The notes beneath the pieces are model-generated. The model did not search any database. It was not told where the DNA came from and saw nothing but the letters and a program-made list of their open reading frames with translations. 64,000 bases of DNA from Achromobacter sp. Marseille-Q4962. Its GTDB lineage: Bacteria; Pseudomonadota; Gammaproteobacteria; Burkholderiales; Burkholderiaceae_B. The stretch is taken from positions 124,001 to 188,000 of the forward strand of contig NZ_CALSFU010000005.1 in NCBI RefSeq assembly GCF_943737005.1. The letters run 5' to 3'. Made by a program: the position numbers and the translations under genes. Each line of letters starts with the position of its first letter. The stretch's first letter is position 1. Shown here one piece after another: positions 50,532 through 61,946 of this stretch.

Positions 50532-52466
50532 CTAGCCTTCGGATTGTTCGATTTCCTCCAGCGAGCCCTGCAGTTCCAGCCACTGCTCCTCGAGCGCTTC
50601 CATGCGCTTGCCATGCTCGCCGTGCTCGGCCATGACCTGCTGCCGTTCCGCGCGGCGCGCGTCGGAGTACAGGTCCGGGTCCGCGATCACCGCGTCCAGC
50701 GCCTGCAGCCTGCCGCGCAGCTTCTCCATTTCGGCTTCCACCTTGGAGAGCCGGGATTCCAGCGGCTTGCGCAGCGCCGCCAGGCGCTGCCGCTGCTCGG
50801 CTTCGGCGCGCCGCTGCGCCTTGCGGTCCACCACGGGCGCGCCCTGCGCGGCGGCTTCGCGCGCCGCGCCGGCGCGCTCGCCGGCGTTGCGCGCGGCCAG
50901 CCAGTCCCGGTAGTCTTCCAGGTCGCCGTCGAACTCGCGCACCGCGCCGTCGGCCACGATCCAGAAGCTGTCCACCGTGGTGCGCAGCAGATGGCGGTCG
51001 TGCGAAACCAGCAGCATGCTGCCGCCGAACTCGGCCAGCGCCGCGGCCAGGGCCTCGCGCGTTTCCACATCCAGGTGGTTGCTCGGCTCGTCCAGCAGCA
51101 GCAGGTTGGGCTTTTGCCAGACGATGAGCGAGAGCGCCAGCCGCGCTTTCTCGCCGCCCGACATGGGGCCCACCTTGCTCGTCACCGTGTCGCCCGAAAA
51201 GCCGAAGCCCCCCAGGTAGTTGCGCAGTTCCTGCTCGCGGGCATCCGGCGCCAGCCGGGCGAGGTGCGCGAGCGGGGTGCTGTCCAGGTCCAGCATGTCG
51301 AGCTGGTGCTGGTGAAAGTAGCCGATGGCCAGCCCGCGCGAGGCGCGGCGCGTGCCGGCCTGCGGTGGCAGCTCTTCGGCCAGCGTCTTGATCAGCGTGC
51401 TCTTGCCCGCGCCGTTGGCGCCCAGCACGCCCACGCGGCTGCCCGCGCGCACCATGAGCGTGACGTCGCGCAGAATGGGCACGGGGTTTCCGGCCTCGTC
51501 CGTGTAGCCTGCCGACAGATGCTCCAGCGTGAGCAGCGGGTCGGGCATGTGGTCGGGCGAGGGGATGCGGATGTCGATGCCGGCTTCGGCATGCAGCGGC
51601 GCCAGCACCTGCATGCGGGCCAGCGCCTTCACGCGGCTCTGCGCCTGCTTGGCCTTGGACGCCTTGGCCTTGAAACGGTCGATGAAGCCCTGCAGGCGGG
51701 CCGCCTCGCGCGTCTGCCTTTCGTAGGCGAGGCTGCTCTGGCGCAGGCGCTCGGCGCGCTGCGTCAGGAAGTCGGCATAGCCACCCTTGTAGCGGACCAG
51801 CTTGCCGTGGTCGAAATGCAGCACCGAGCGCGCCACCGCGTCCAGGAACTCCGTGTCGTGGGAGATGAGCATGACGGTGCCGGGATAGGCGGCCAGCCAT
51901 TTCTCCAGCCACAGCATGGCGTCCAGGTCCAGGTGGTTGGTGGGTTCGTCCAGCAGCAGCAGTTCCGACGGCGCCATCAGCGCGCGCGCCAGCGCCAGGC
52001 GCATGCGCCAGCCGCCGGAAAAGCCCTCCACCGGCTGCATCCACTCGTGCGGCTTGAAGCCCAGGCCGGCCAGCAACTGCTCGGCGCGCGAAGGCGCGCT
52101 CCAGGCGCCGGCTTCCACCAGCGCCGCCTCGGTCTCGGCGATCTGCGTGCCCTGGTCGTCGGACAGCGCGGCGCGCCGCGCCTGCAGTTCGCGCAGATGG
52201 GTATCGCCGTCGATGACGAATTCCCGCGCGGGTCGGTCGTCGGCCGCGATTTCCTGCTGCACGCTGGCGATGCGCCAGCCCGCCGGCACGGACAGCGCGC
52301 CCGCGTCCTGGTCCAGCGCGCCAGTCAGGAGCGCGAACAGCGAAGACTTGCCCGCGCCGTTCTTGCCCACGATGCCGACCCGCTCGCCGGGGTGCACCAC
52401 AAATTCCGCGTCGTCCAGCAGCACTTTGGCGCCGCGCCGCAAAGTCAGTCCGGTCGCGCGTATCAC
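50532..52466 (-). CDS. ABC-F family ATPase (YheS/Uup type)
   Basis: A 644-aa soluble protein with two ABC domains and no membrane part. Walker A motifs are GKNGAGKSS (about 35-43) and GANGAGKST; signatures are FSGGWRMRLALARAL and MSGGEKARLALSL; Walker B with DEPTNHLD and DEPSNHLD. A linker (RQTREAARLQGFIDRFKAKA) and a charged coiled-coil tail follow. ABC-F proteins act on the ribosome as translation factors. The start overlaps the prmB stop by ATGA (52463-52466). Confidence 0.92.
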   Translation of the reverse strand: MIRATGLTLRRGAKVLLDDAEFVVHPGERVGIVGKNGAGKSSLFALLTGALDQDAGALSVPAGWRIASVQQEIAADDRPAREFVIDGDTHLRELQARRAALSDDQGTQIAETEAALVEAGAWSAPSRAEQLLAGLGFKPHEWMQPVEGFSGGWRMRLALARALMAPSELLLLDEPTNHLDLDAMLWLEKWLAAYPGTVMLISHDTEFLDAVARSVLHFDHGKLVRYKGGYADFLTQRAERLRQSSLAYERQTREAARLQGFIDRFKAKASKAKQAQSRVKALARMQVLAPLHAEAGIDIRIPSPDHMPDPLLTLEHLSAGYTDEAGNPVPILRDVTLMVRAGSRVGVLGANGAGKSTLIKTLAEELPPQAGTRRASRGLAIGYFHQHQLDMLDLDSTPLAHLARLAPDAREQELRNYLGGFGFSGDTVTSKVGPMSGGEKARLALSLIVWQKPNLLLLDEPSNHLDVETREALAAALAEFGGSMLLVSHDRHLLRTTVDSFWIVADGAVREFDGDLEDYRDWLAARNAGERAGAAREAAAQGAPVVDRKAQRRAEAEQRQRLAALRKPLESRLSKVEAEMEKLRGRLQALDAVIADPDLYSDARRAERQQVMAEHGEHGKRMEALEEQWLELQGSLEEIEQSEG

Positions 52467-53359
52467 GGCGTCAACTGCTCGCGGGTCAGCAGCAGGATCT
52501 GGTCCGAGGCTTGCTCGGTGTCCAGCCAGACGGGCGACAGGTCCGGGAAGGCGGCCTCGAAGAAATCGCGCTCATGGCCGATTTCCAGCACCAGCACGCC
52601 CGTGTCGGACAGGTAGCGGGGCGCGGCGGCCAGAATGCGCCGCACGAGGTCCATGCCGTCCTCGCCGCCCGCCAGCGCCAGTTGCGGCTCGTGGCGGTAT
52701 TCCTGCGGCAGCGCGCTCATGGAGCCGCTGTTCACATAGGGCGGGTTGCAGAGAATGACGTCGTAGGGGCAGGGCGGCAGGGCGTCGAAGAGATCGCTGC
52801 GATGCAGGGCGAGCCGGTCCTGCAGCCCGTAGTCGTCCACATTGCGGCGAGCCACGTCGAGCGCGTCGGCCGAGACGTCCACCGCGTCGACCCGGGCATG
52901 GGGAAAGGCCAGCGCGGCCAGGATCGCCAGGCAACCGGAGCCGGTGCACATGTCGAGCACGCGCTCCACCTCCAGCGGATCGGCCACCCAGGGCGCGAGC
53001 CCCGTGTCCAGCAATTCGGCGATGGGCGAGCGCGGCACGATGACACGCTGGTCCACGTAGAAGCGGTGCCCGCGCAGCCAGGCCTCGTTCGTGAGATACG
53101 GCGCGGGCAGGCGCTCGGCGACGCGCCGCTCGATGAGGTCGAGCACGCGCTCGCGCTCCTCGCGCAGCACGCGCGCGTCCAGGAAGGGGTCCAGCGTGTC
53201 CAGCGGCAGGTGCAGCGCATGCAGGACCAGATACGCGGTTTCGTCCCAGGCGTTGTCGCTGCCGTGGCCCAGCGCGACCTGCGCGCCGTTCAGGCGGGAC
53301 ACGCCGTAGCGGATGAGGTCGCGCAGCGTCAGGAGTTCTTGGCGGGCGGATTGATACAT
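52463..53359 (-). CDS. prmB: 50S ribosomal protein L3 N5-glutamine methyltransferase PrmB
   Basis: A 298-aa SAM-dependent methyltransferase that methylates a glutamine of ribosomal protein L3. It has VLDMCTGSGCLAILAALAFP for SAM and NPPYVNSGSMSALPQEYRHEP with the NPPY active-site motif. The front MYQSARQELLTLRDLIRYGV is typical of PrmB rather than PrmC. The ATG at 53359 is 11 nt after the dapE stop; the open frame further up is antisense to the real dapE. It is followed by the ABC-F gene with overlap. Confidence 0.93.
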   Translation of the reverse strand: MYQSARQELLTLRDLIRYGVSRLNGAQVALGHGSDNAWDETAYLVLHALHLPLDTLDPFLDARVLREERERVLDLIERRVAERLPAPYLTNEAWLRGHRFYVDQRVIVPRSPIAELLDTGLAPWVADPLEVERVLDMCTGSGCLAILAALAFPHARVDAVDVSADALDVARRNVDDYGLQDRLALHRSDLFDALPPCPYDVILCNPPYVNSGSMSALPQEYRHEPQLALAGGEDGMDLVRRILAAAPRYLSDTGVLVLEIGHERDFFEAAFPDLSPVWLDTEQASDQILLLTREQLTP

Positions 53360-53370
53360 GAAAGCGGGAC

Positions 53371-55379
<2,009 letters not shown>

Positions 55380-55404
55380 AGCGGCTCAGCTTTTCAGGGG
55401 TTGG

Positions 55405-56604
55405 TCAAACAGAAGAAGTATTCACGAAATGGGCAATGCGCTCGGCCGCCTGCACGCATTCGGCGAGCGGGGCCACCAGCGCGATGCGGATGCGGCCCTC
55501 GCCGGGGTTCATGCCGTGCGCCGGACGCGCCAGGAAGCTGCCCGGCAGCACGGTGATGCCGGCGCGGCCGTACAGCCCGCGGGCGAACGCCGTGTCCGAG
55601 CCGGGCGTGGCGGCCCAGAGATAGAAAGATGCCTGCGGGCGCGGCACGTCGAGCACCCGCTGCAAAATGGGCAGCACCGCGTCGAACTTCTCGCGGTACA
55701 TGCGCCGGTTTTCCTTGACGTGCGCCTCGTCGTTCCAGGCCGCCACGCTGGCCGCCGCCACCAGCGGGCTCATCGCGCTGCCGTGGTAGGTGCGGTAGAG
55801 CAGGAAACGCGCCAGCAGCGCCGCGTCGCCCGCCACGAAGCCCGAGCGCAGCCCCGGCACGTTGGAGCGCTTGGACAGGCTGGAGAACGCCACCAGGTTG
55901 CGGTAGTCGTCGCGCCCCAGGCGGCGCGCCGCCTGCAGCCCGCCCAGCGGCGGATTGTCCTCGTCGAGATAGATCTCGGAATAGCACTCGTCCGAGGCGA
56001 TGACGAAGCCGTGCCGGTCCGACAGCGCAAACAGCATTTTCCAGTCGTCCAGCGACATCACGTTGCCCGCCGGATTGCCCGGCGAGCACACGAACACCAG
56101 CCGGGTCTTGCGCCAGATGTCTTCCGGCACCTGGTGCCAGTCGCAGCCGAAATCGCGCAGCGGGTTCGCGTTGACGTAATAGGGCCGGGCTCCCGCCAGG
56201 AGCGCCGCGCCCTCGTAAATCTGGTAAAACGGATTCGGGCACACCACCACCGAATCCGCCGACGGGTCGATCACCGTCTGCGCGAACGCGAAGAGCGCCT
56301 CGCGCGAGCCCAGCGCCGGCAGCACCTGCGTCTCGGCATCGGGCGCGGGAATGCTGTAGCGGCGCGCCAGCCACGCCGCGATCGCGCGCCGCAGCGCCGG
56401 ATCGCCCTTCGTGGACGGGTAGACCGAAAGCCCCGGCATGGCCTCGCGGATCGCCTGCTCCACGCAGGCGGGCGCGGCGTGCTTGGGTTCGCCGATCGAC
56501 AGATTGATCGGCCGCAATCCTTCCGGCTGCGGCCCGGCCTCGGCCAGAAGGGCACGCAGTTTTTCGAACGGATAGGGGTGCAGGGTGTCGAGGCGCGGAT
56601 TCAT
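55405..56604 (-). CDS. dapC: Succinyldiaminopimelate aminotransferase DapC
   Basis: A 399-aa fold-type I PLP enzyme. It has NLSIGEPKHAAPACVEQAIR at the front, FVCSPGNPAGNVMSLDDWKM, DECYSEIYLDEDNPPLG, and the PLP lysine in FSSLSKRSNVPGLRSGFVAG. The ATG at 56604 gives MNPRLDTLHPYPFEKLRALL, the family front. It heads the dapC-dapD-dapE-prmB-ABC-F gene row, 46 nt from the divergent tRNA-Leu gene. Confidence 0.94.
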   Translation of the reverse strand: MNPRLDTLHPYPFEKLRALLAEAGPQPEGLRPINLSIGEPKHAAPACVEQAIREAMPGLSVYPSTKGDPALRRAIAAWLARRYSIPAPDAETQVLPALGSREALFAFAQTVIDPSADSVVVCPNPFYQIYEGAALLAGARPYYVNANPLRDFGCDWHQVPEDIWRKTRLVFVCSPGNPAGNVMSLDDWKMLFALSDRHGFVIASDECYSEIYLDEDNPPLGGLQAARRLGRDDYRNLVAFSSLSKRSNVPGLRSGFVAGDAALLARFLLYRTYHGSAMSPLVAAASVAAWNDEAHVKENRRMYREKFDAVLPILQRVLDVPRPQASFYLWAATPGSDTAFARGLYGRAGITVLPGSFLARPAHGMNPGEGRIRIALVAPLAECVQAAERIAHFVNTSSV

Positions 56605-56649
56605 AACGCAAGATTTTAACAAGCAAGCTACAATAGCGGGCTTGGCTTT

Positions 56650-56736
56650 GCGAAGGTGGCGAAATTGGTAGACGCACCAGGTTTAGGTCCTGACGCCGTA
56701 ACAGGTGTAGGGGTTCGAGTCCCCTCCTTCGCACCA
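56650..56736 (+). tRNA. tRNA-Leu (anticodon UAG)
   Basis: An 87-nt tRNA including an encoded CCA. The acceptor stem GCGAAGG pairs with CCTTCGC, the D-arm has AAATTGGTAGACGC and the T-arm GGGGTTCGAGTCCCC. A long variable arm (TGACGCCGTAACAGGTGT) marks class II. The anticodon TAG is at 56684-56686 in the loop TTTAGGT. It is the likely integration target for the element relic that follows. Confidence 0.95.
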
Positions 56737-56759
56737 ACTTTATTAATGAAATCAATAAC

Positions 56760-57141
56760 TTAAGATTTCATGTTGTCATTTTTTTTGGGGTGTTTTGGGG
56801 CTGTTTGGGCACCAGAATGACAACTTGATGCCAGCTTTTCTCCGAACAGATCCGCGGCCTTGCCGCCGGCGTCCGGGTCGGCAGATGGCATCCATTTTCC
56901 GTATACGCGGATGATCATGGCCCAGTCTTTGTGGCCCATCTGCTTCGCCACCCACATAGGCTGCTCGCCAGCAGACAGCATCATTGATGCGTATGTGTGG
57001 CGCGTTTGGTAAGGCCTCCGATATCGAACGCTGGCGCGTTTCAGGGCGGTTACCCAGATCCTTTGCACAGCTTGGCTGCCCGACCAGCGCTCGCCTGTGC
57101 CAGGGTTACGGAACACTTCCCCATGCGGCTCCGCGCCGACC
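56760..57141 (-). pseudogene. Phage-type tyrosine integrase, C-terminal remnant
   Basis: The frame codes for the C-terminal catalytic half only: GAEPHGEVFRNPGTGERW, then YQTRHTYASMMLSAGEQPMW (second Arg and His), MGHKDWAMIIRVYGKWM (His and the Tyr nucleophile) and the tail CHSGAQTAPKHPKK. The first catalytic Arg and the N-terminal DNA-binding domains are absent: upstream of about 57141 the frame stays open to 57425 but no longer reads like an integrase. It starts 24 nt after tRNA-Leu and points toward it, as in integrated elements. No second att copy of the tRNA 3' end was found. Confidence 0.8.
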
Positions 57142-57241
57142 CAGGTGGCCGGCATCGACGGTGCGGCAGCGAGGGCGACCACCCGGACTGGTCGGGGGCG
57201 CTCCATCGCGTTGCGGGGGGCGCTTGGGTGCATGTCTTTCG

Positions 57242-57496
57242 ATGCGGACCGCCCATAGCGCACTGCTGTATGCCCTGGTGCGCCGTAATTACGACACGGG
57301 CGGTATGCGAACGCTCCCGTCTCTGGCCGATGAATACGGGTGCAAGGTTCGCAGCGTCGAGCGGGCGAGCGCCAGGGCGGGGGGCTGGCTGCGCGGCACC
57401 CGGCAGAAGAAGGGCGCGGAGCCAATCTACGGCGTCGAGCAGGCTGCGCACGCCAACGCTGAAAAACTGCTGCGCGAAGCCGGGTTTATCCCCTGA
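57242..57496 (+). CDS. Small protein of unknown function in the element relic
   Basis: An 84-aa open frame beginning MRTAHSALLYALVRRNYDTG. The middle LPSLADEYGCKVRSVERASA looks like a helix-turn-helix, and a basic end follows. It is unlike host genes in context and lies in the relic between the integrase fragment and a terminator at 57567. It could be a leftover prophage gene; the antisense frame and weak ribosome site leave doubt. Confidence 0.35.
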   Translation: MRTAHSALLYALVRRNYDTGGMRTLPSLADEYGCKVRSVERASARAGGWLRGTRQKKGAEPIYGVEQAAHANAEKLLREAGFIP

Positions 57497-57566
57497 TCGT
57501 TGACTCTTGCGGAAACGAACCCATAATCAGCGACAACGGATTTCCTCAGAAGTCCGCCCAACGAAG

Positions 57567-57600
57567 CCCGCCTTGCGAAAGCAAGCGGGTTTTTGTTTTT
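57567..57600 (+). terminator. Terminator within the element relic
   Basis: CCCGC-C-TTGC pairs with GCAAGCGGG around a GAAA loop (one bulged C) and is followed by TTTTTGTTTTTT. A good intrinsic terminator for the small upstream ORF. Confidence 0.75.
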
Positions 57601-57678
57601 TGACAATCTCTTGGTATCAGAATTGCGCACATATACAGTATGGTTTCTGCTCGCCTGATTCAGTACGGAGATCCGAGT

Positions 57679-58023
57679 ATGAAATTGACCGCGGGAAGCT
57701 TTGGCCGTGCATTCATGCTGGCTTGTGTCCTGGCATTGCCGGCGATACAGGGGTGCACGACGAGTACGAATCCCCGCGTTACGGCAGCTGTCGAAGATGA
57801 ACCGTTCTATGCGTGGTTCAACAGGTTGCTGGACCAAGTTAAAGCGGACCCCAACTACAAGCGTATCCCCATCGATACCAAGGCTGATGAAGAGCAATTC
57901 CTGATCTGGCTACACGACACCTATCGCCATCGTTTGACGAAGCAGGAGTTCGCTGAGTTGGTCAATGGTCGTTATCCGAATCATCGCAATGAAGTGGCTT
58001 TCATCGTGTCGAAGTTCCCCTGA
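57679..58023 (+). CDS. Putative lipoprotein of unknown function
   Basis: A 114-aa protein with a lipoprotein signal: MKLTAGSFGRAFMLACVLAL then PAIQGC, lipid cysteine about residue 26. The mature part has FYAWFNRLLDQVKADPNYKR and an aromatic/charged helix EEQFLIWLHDTYRHRL. The ATG at 57679 has GGAG 8 nt upstream; an in-frame ATG at 57640 would spoil the signal. The DNA is clearly less GC-rich than neighbouring genes, fitting acquired DNA next to the tRNA. The family is not recognised. Confidence 0.7.
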   Translation: MKLTAGSFGRAFMLACVLALPAIQGCTTSTNPRVTAAVEDEPFYAWFNRLLDQVKADPNYKRIPIDTKADEEQFLIWLHDTYRHRLTKQEFAELVNGRYPNHRNEVAFIVSKFP

Positions 58024-58052
58024 TCCGGAGATTGGGCGCTCCAGGCTCGAAT

Positions 58053-58079
58053 CCCGCCGCGCGAGAGCGGGCGGGTTTT
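58053..58079 (+). terminator. Terminator after the putative lipoprotein gene
   Basis: CCCGCCGC and GCGGGCGGG (one bulged G) around GCGAGA form a GC-rich stem followed by TTTTGCTTT, 30 nt after the stop. Confidence 0.6.
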
Positions 58080-58319
58080 GCTTTCCGGTCGGTGGTGCTT
58101 CTATACGCCGGGAACCCCACCCCGCCCTGTGCTGTCAGTCGAATTGCGTATCCTCAGTCGTTGTAGGTGCCACAGTGGTTCACACCCTTATACGGACCAC
58201 CGGGCCAGGGGTGTCGTGCGTGCGGACGATGCCGGGCAGACGCGCCCGGCGCCTATGCTGTGCAGGCACGCGCGCCGCGCCGGCGGCCCGGCCGGCATCC
58301 CATCGTCCCGGAGACACGC

Positions 58320-59030
58320 ATGTACTCATTGCCCAAGCGCTGCGGCGCCGAGTTTTTTGGAACGTTCTGGCTGGTGCTGGGCGGTTGCGGCTCCGCGGTG
58401 CTCGCGGCGGCGTTTCCGGAATTGGGCATCGGTTTCGCGGGCGTGGCGCTGGCGTTCGGGCTGACGGTGCTGACCATGGTGTTCGCGGTCGGGCACATCT
58501 CGGGCGGACATTTCAATCCGGCGGTCACGCTGGGGCTGGCGGCGGGGGCGCGCTTTCCCTGGCGCGATATCGTGCCCTACATGGCGGCGCAGGTGCTGGG
58601 AGCCGTGGCCGCGGCGGCGGTGCTGTCCGCGATCGCCGGCGGCAAGCTCGGTTTCGACCTCGTTGGCAGCGGTTTCGCGGCCAACGGCTATGGCGCGCAT
58701 TCCCCGGGCAAGTATTCGATGGAGGCGGCGCTGATCTGCGAGCTGGTGCTGAGCGCGGGGTTCGTGTTCGTGATCCTGGGCGCGACCCGCAAATCCGCGC
58801 CGGCCGGCCTGGCGGGCATACCGATCGGGCTGGCGCTCACGCTCATCCACCTCATCAGCATTCCGGTCACCAACACCTCGGTCAATCCCGCGCGTTCCAC
58901 GGGGCCCGCGGTATTCGTGGGCGGTTGGGCGCTCGAACAGCTCTGGCTGTTCTGGGCCGCGCCGCTTGCGGGCGGGGTGCTGGGCGCGCTGGCATTCCGG
59001 CTGGTATCCACCCGGGACGCCGGCGACTGA
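58320..59030 (+). CDS. aqpZ: Aquaporin Z
   Basis: A 236-aa water channel. It has six membrane helices plus the two half-helices with NPA boxes, [11 protein letters not shown] and [14 protein letters not shown], and the aromatic/arginine filter residue R in NPARS. GGAGAC precedes the ATG at 58320; the frame is open upstream to 58167 but lacks signals. The 240-nt gap before it is the first host-type DNA after the tRNA-linked relic. Confidence 0.93.
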   Translation: MYSLPKRCGAEFFGTFWLVLGGCGSAVLAAAFPELGIGFAGVALAFGLTVLTMVFAVGHISGGHFNPAVTLGLAAGARFPWRDIVPYMAAQVLGAVAAAAVLSAIAGGKLGFDLVGSGFAANGYGAHSPGKYSMEAALICELVLSAGFVFVILGATRKSAPAGLAGIPIGLALTLIHLISIPVTNTSVNPARSTGPAVFVGGWALEQLWLFWAAPLAGGVLGALAFRLVSTRDAGD

Positions 59031-59139
59031 AGGCGTGGGCGGGTCAGGATGCCGTAAGCATGGGCTGGCTAAGCTGAAAAATGTTTTGCCCGAAAGCCTC
59101 CTGAAAGAGCCCCCAAGCCGCTAACGCCCGGATCACGCC

Positions 59140-59682
59140 TTGGACACCGCCAACTCTGCGCACTACGACCGCTGCACCATCGTCCTCCATTGGTTGACCG
59201 CCATCCTGGTGGTGGGCCTTTTCGCGTTGGCGGAAATCTGGGCCTTCCTGCCGCGCGGCACGCCGACGCGCAAGCTGCTGCAATCCCTGCACGTCTCTTT
59301 CGGGCTGGCGTTCGCGGCCGTGCTGCTGGTGCGCATCGTGTGGCGCCTCAGCGCCGGCCGGCGTTTGCCGCGCGCCTCCGGCGGGCTGCCGGGCCTGGCC
59401 GCGGTGGGGGCGCATTTCCTGCTCTACGCACTGATGGCGGCCCAGGTCGTGCTGGGCTTCCTGTTCCGCTGGGCGCAGGGCGAGCCGTTTTCGTTTTTCG
59501 GCCTGTTCGACGTGCCGACGCTGATTCCCCTCAGCCGGGACGTGCGCCATTTCTACGGCGACCTCCACAACACGGTGGCATGGTGCATCATTGTGCTGGC
59601 CGGGCTGCATGCCTGTGCGGCGCTGTGGCACCACTACATGATGCGCGACGGCGTGCTGCGGCGCATGACCTCCGGCGGCTGA
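59140..59682 (+). CDS. Cytochrome b561 family protein
   Basis: A 180-aa inner-membrane b-type cytochrome with four hydrophobic helices. Haem-ligand histidines are in IVLHWLTAILVVGL, LQSLHVSFGLAF, GDLHNTVAWCI and LAGLHACAALWHH, as in the YodB/CybB type. It may pass electrons from quinol to periplasmic targets such as superoxide. The only usable start is TTG at 59140; GGA is 7 nt upstream. It stands between aqpZ and a kdsA gene. Confidence 0.85.
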   Translation: MDTANSAHYDRCTIVLHWLTAILVVGLFALAEIWAFLPRGTPTRKLLQSLHVSFGLAFAAVLLVRIVWRLSAGRRLPRASGGLPGLAAVGAHFLLYALMAAQVVLGFLFRWAQGEPFSFFGLFDVPTLIPLSRDVRHFYGDLHNTVAWCIIVLAGLHACAALWHHYMMRDGVLRRMTSGG

Positions 59683-60612
<930 letters not shown>

Positions 60613-60678
60613 GCGTCGCCATGCGCGCATCGCGCGCGTGCGCTAGCATGCTGGCCTTGGATCAAGGGAGGAGCCAGC

Positions 60679-60987
60679 ATGTCGTCGTTGTACGTGATCG
60701 TCGCGGTGCGCAAGGAGCCCATCAGCGGTCATGTGGCGTATGTCCGGGTGGGGCAGGCCGAGCGGGGCGCGCCGGGATGGATCAGCGAGCCCGTCACCGC
60801 GGCGGCGTCCGAGGTCATCGATCTCATCAAGCAGGGCATGGACGTCGAAACCGCGTTCAGCGAGGGCGTCACCGTGGCCCGGCGCGCGGTGCGCGTGCTG
60901 GTCGACGACGACGGTTGCGAACGCCTGGTTTCGGCGCCGGCGCCCAGTTCGACCCTGCATACGGTGTTCGATCTGCCGGAGTTCTAG
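60679..60987 (+). CDS. Small conserved-looking protein of unknown function
   Basis: The 102-aa protein is not recognised. It is soluble, starting MSSLYVIVAVRKEPISGHVA, with VTAAASEVIDLIKQGMDVET in the middle and an acidic end VFDLPEF. A strong GGGAGGAG lies before the ATG. It is 66 nt after kdsA and its stop overlaps the stop of the convergent GNAT gene by 4 nt. Beta-strand-like front and charged middle suggest a small alpha/beta fold; function open. Confidence 0.65.
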   Translation: MSSLYVIVAVRKEPISGHVAYVRVGQAERGAPGWISEPVTAAASEVIDLIKQGMDVETAFSEGVTVARRAVRVLVDDDGCERLVSAPAPSSTLHTVFDLPEF

Positions 60988-61472
60988 CCCCGGCGGCCTT
61001 CCGCGAAGGCGGCCAGCGCGTCGCCGGCCATGCGGTAGCGCACCCATTCTTTCTGGGGCCGGGCGCCGATGGATTCGTAGAAATCGATGGCCGGGGCGTT
61101 CCAGTCCAGCACGCTCCATTCCAGGCGGCCGCAGCCTTGCGCCACGGCCTCGCGGGCGATGTGGCGCAGCAGATCGCGGCCGGCGCCGATGCCGCGGTGC
61201 TCGGGTGTGACATACAGGTCTTCCAGGTAGATGCCGTTGCGTCCCAGCCAGGTCGAGTAGCTGTAGAAATAGACCGCATAGCCGATGGGCTTGCCGTCGC
61301 GCTCGCATATCAAGGCCCGGGACGGCGCGCCGTCGGCGAAGAGGCTGCGGCGGATGTCTTCGACGCCGGCGACGACCTGATCGGCCGCGCGTTCGTAGAT
61401 GGCCAGCTCGGTGATGAAGGCATGGATCAGCTCGGCATCGCCGGGGCGGGCTGGGCGGATTTCGACGTTCAC
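60984..61472 (-). CDS. GNAT family N-acetyltransferase
   Basis: A 162-aa acetyl-CoA-dependent transferase. The motif A is LYVTPEHRGIGAGRDLLRHI (Q/R-x-x-G-x-G type), preceded by GYAVYFYSYSTWLGRNGIYL, and followed by CGRLEWSVLDWNAPAIDFYE with IGARPQ. This resembles the diamine N-acetyltransferase (SSAT-like) group. It starts with GTG at 61472 after AAGGAG with 7 nt spacing. It is convergent with the 102-aa gene. Confidence 0.9.
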   Translation of the reverse strand: MNVEIRPARPGDAELIHAFITELAIYERAADQVVAGVEDIRRSLFADGAPSRALICERDGKPIGYAVYFYSYSTWLGRNGIYLEDLYVTPEHRGIGAGRDLLRHIAREAVAQGCGRLEWSVLDWNAPAIDFYESIGARPQKEWVRYRMAGDALAAFAEGRRG

Positions 61473-61646
61473 GGTGAGGCTCCTTTCTGCGAGGCTTGAA
61501 TCCTACCCGCTTTGCCCGACGGCCGCAGGGGAGCGGCCCCGGTCCGGGCACGACGCTTGCTGAAACGCTGGCCATGGCCGCGGGCGAGGCGGGCCGGCGG
61601 CAGGCATGGGCCGCAACCGCCCGGGCGGCGAGGAACCGGGGGCAGT

Positions 61647-61904
61647 ATGGATCAAAGCGAAATGATGGCCAGGATGATCGACTGGCCGGCGGCGCCGGAT
61701 TCGGAAGACGGCTGGTATGGCGCCTTGTCCGCCTATGCGGACTGTCTGGCCGCCGTGCAATCGGCGCTGAGCGAGGCGGAGATGGCCCGCTTCCTGGCGG
61801 TGGGCGCGCTCATCTACCGGAATTGCTGCAGGGAAGAGGCCAGGGAACGCTGGACGCCCGAAGCGATGGCGGCCTTTCACCGCAAGCGGCACGCGGGCGC
61901 CTGA
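61647..61904 (+). CDS. Small protein of unknown function
   Basis: An 85-aa soluble helical protein starting MDQSEMMARMIDWPAAPDSE, with SAYADCLAAVQSALSEAEMA and a basic end FHRKRHAGA. The start has a GGGGG-rich upstream rather than a clear ribosome site. It stands alone between the GNAT and the 102-aa minus-strand gene. No family is recognised. Confidence 0.5.
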   Translation: MDQSEMMARMIDWPAAPDSEDGWYGALSAYADCLAAVQSALSEAEMARFLAVGALIYRNCCREEARERWTPEAMAAFHRKRHAGA

Positions 61905-61946
61905 GCGCCGGCAGGCGGGCGCGCCCTGCGCCGGCGCGGGCGTTTT

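Noticed and set aside
50466-52616. A 716-codon plus-strand frame opposite the ABC-F gene
   Set aside because: Shadow of the ABC-F coding frame, low-complexity composition.
57427-57897. A 156-codon minus-strand frame over the putative lipoprotein
   Set aside because: The plus-strand frame has a proper lipoprotein signal, ribosome site and terminator; the opposite frame has none.
58040-58060. GGCTCGAATCCCGCC as a second attachment-site copy of the tRNA 3' end
   Set aside because: It resembles a T-loop only loosely and does not match the tRNA-Leu end (GGTTCGAGTCCCC); it forms part of a terminator hairpin.
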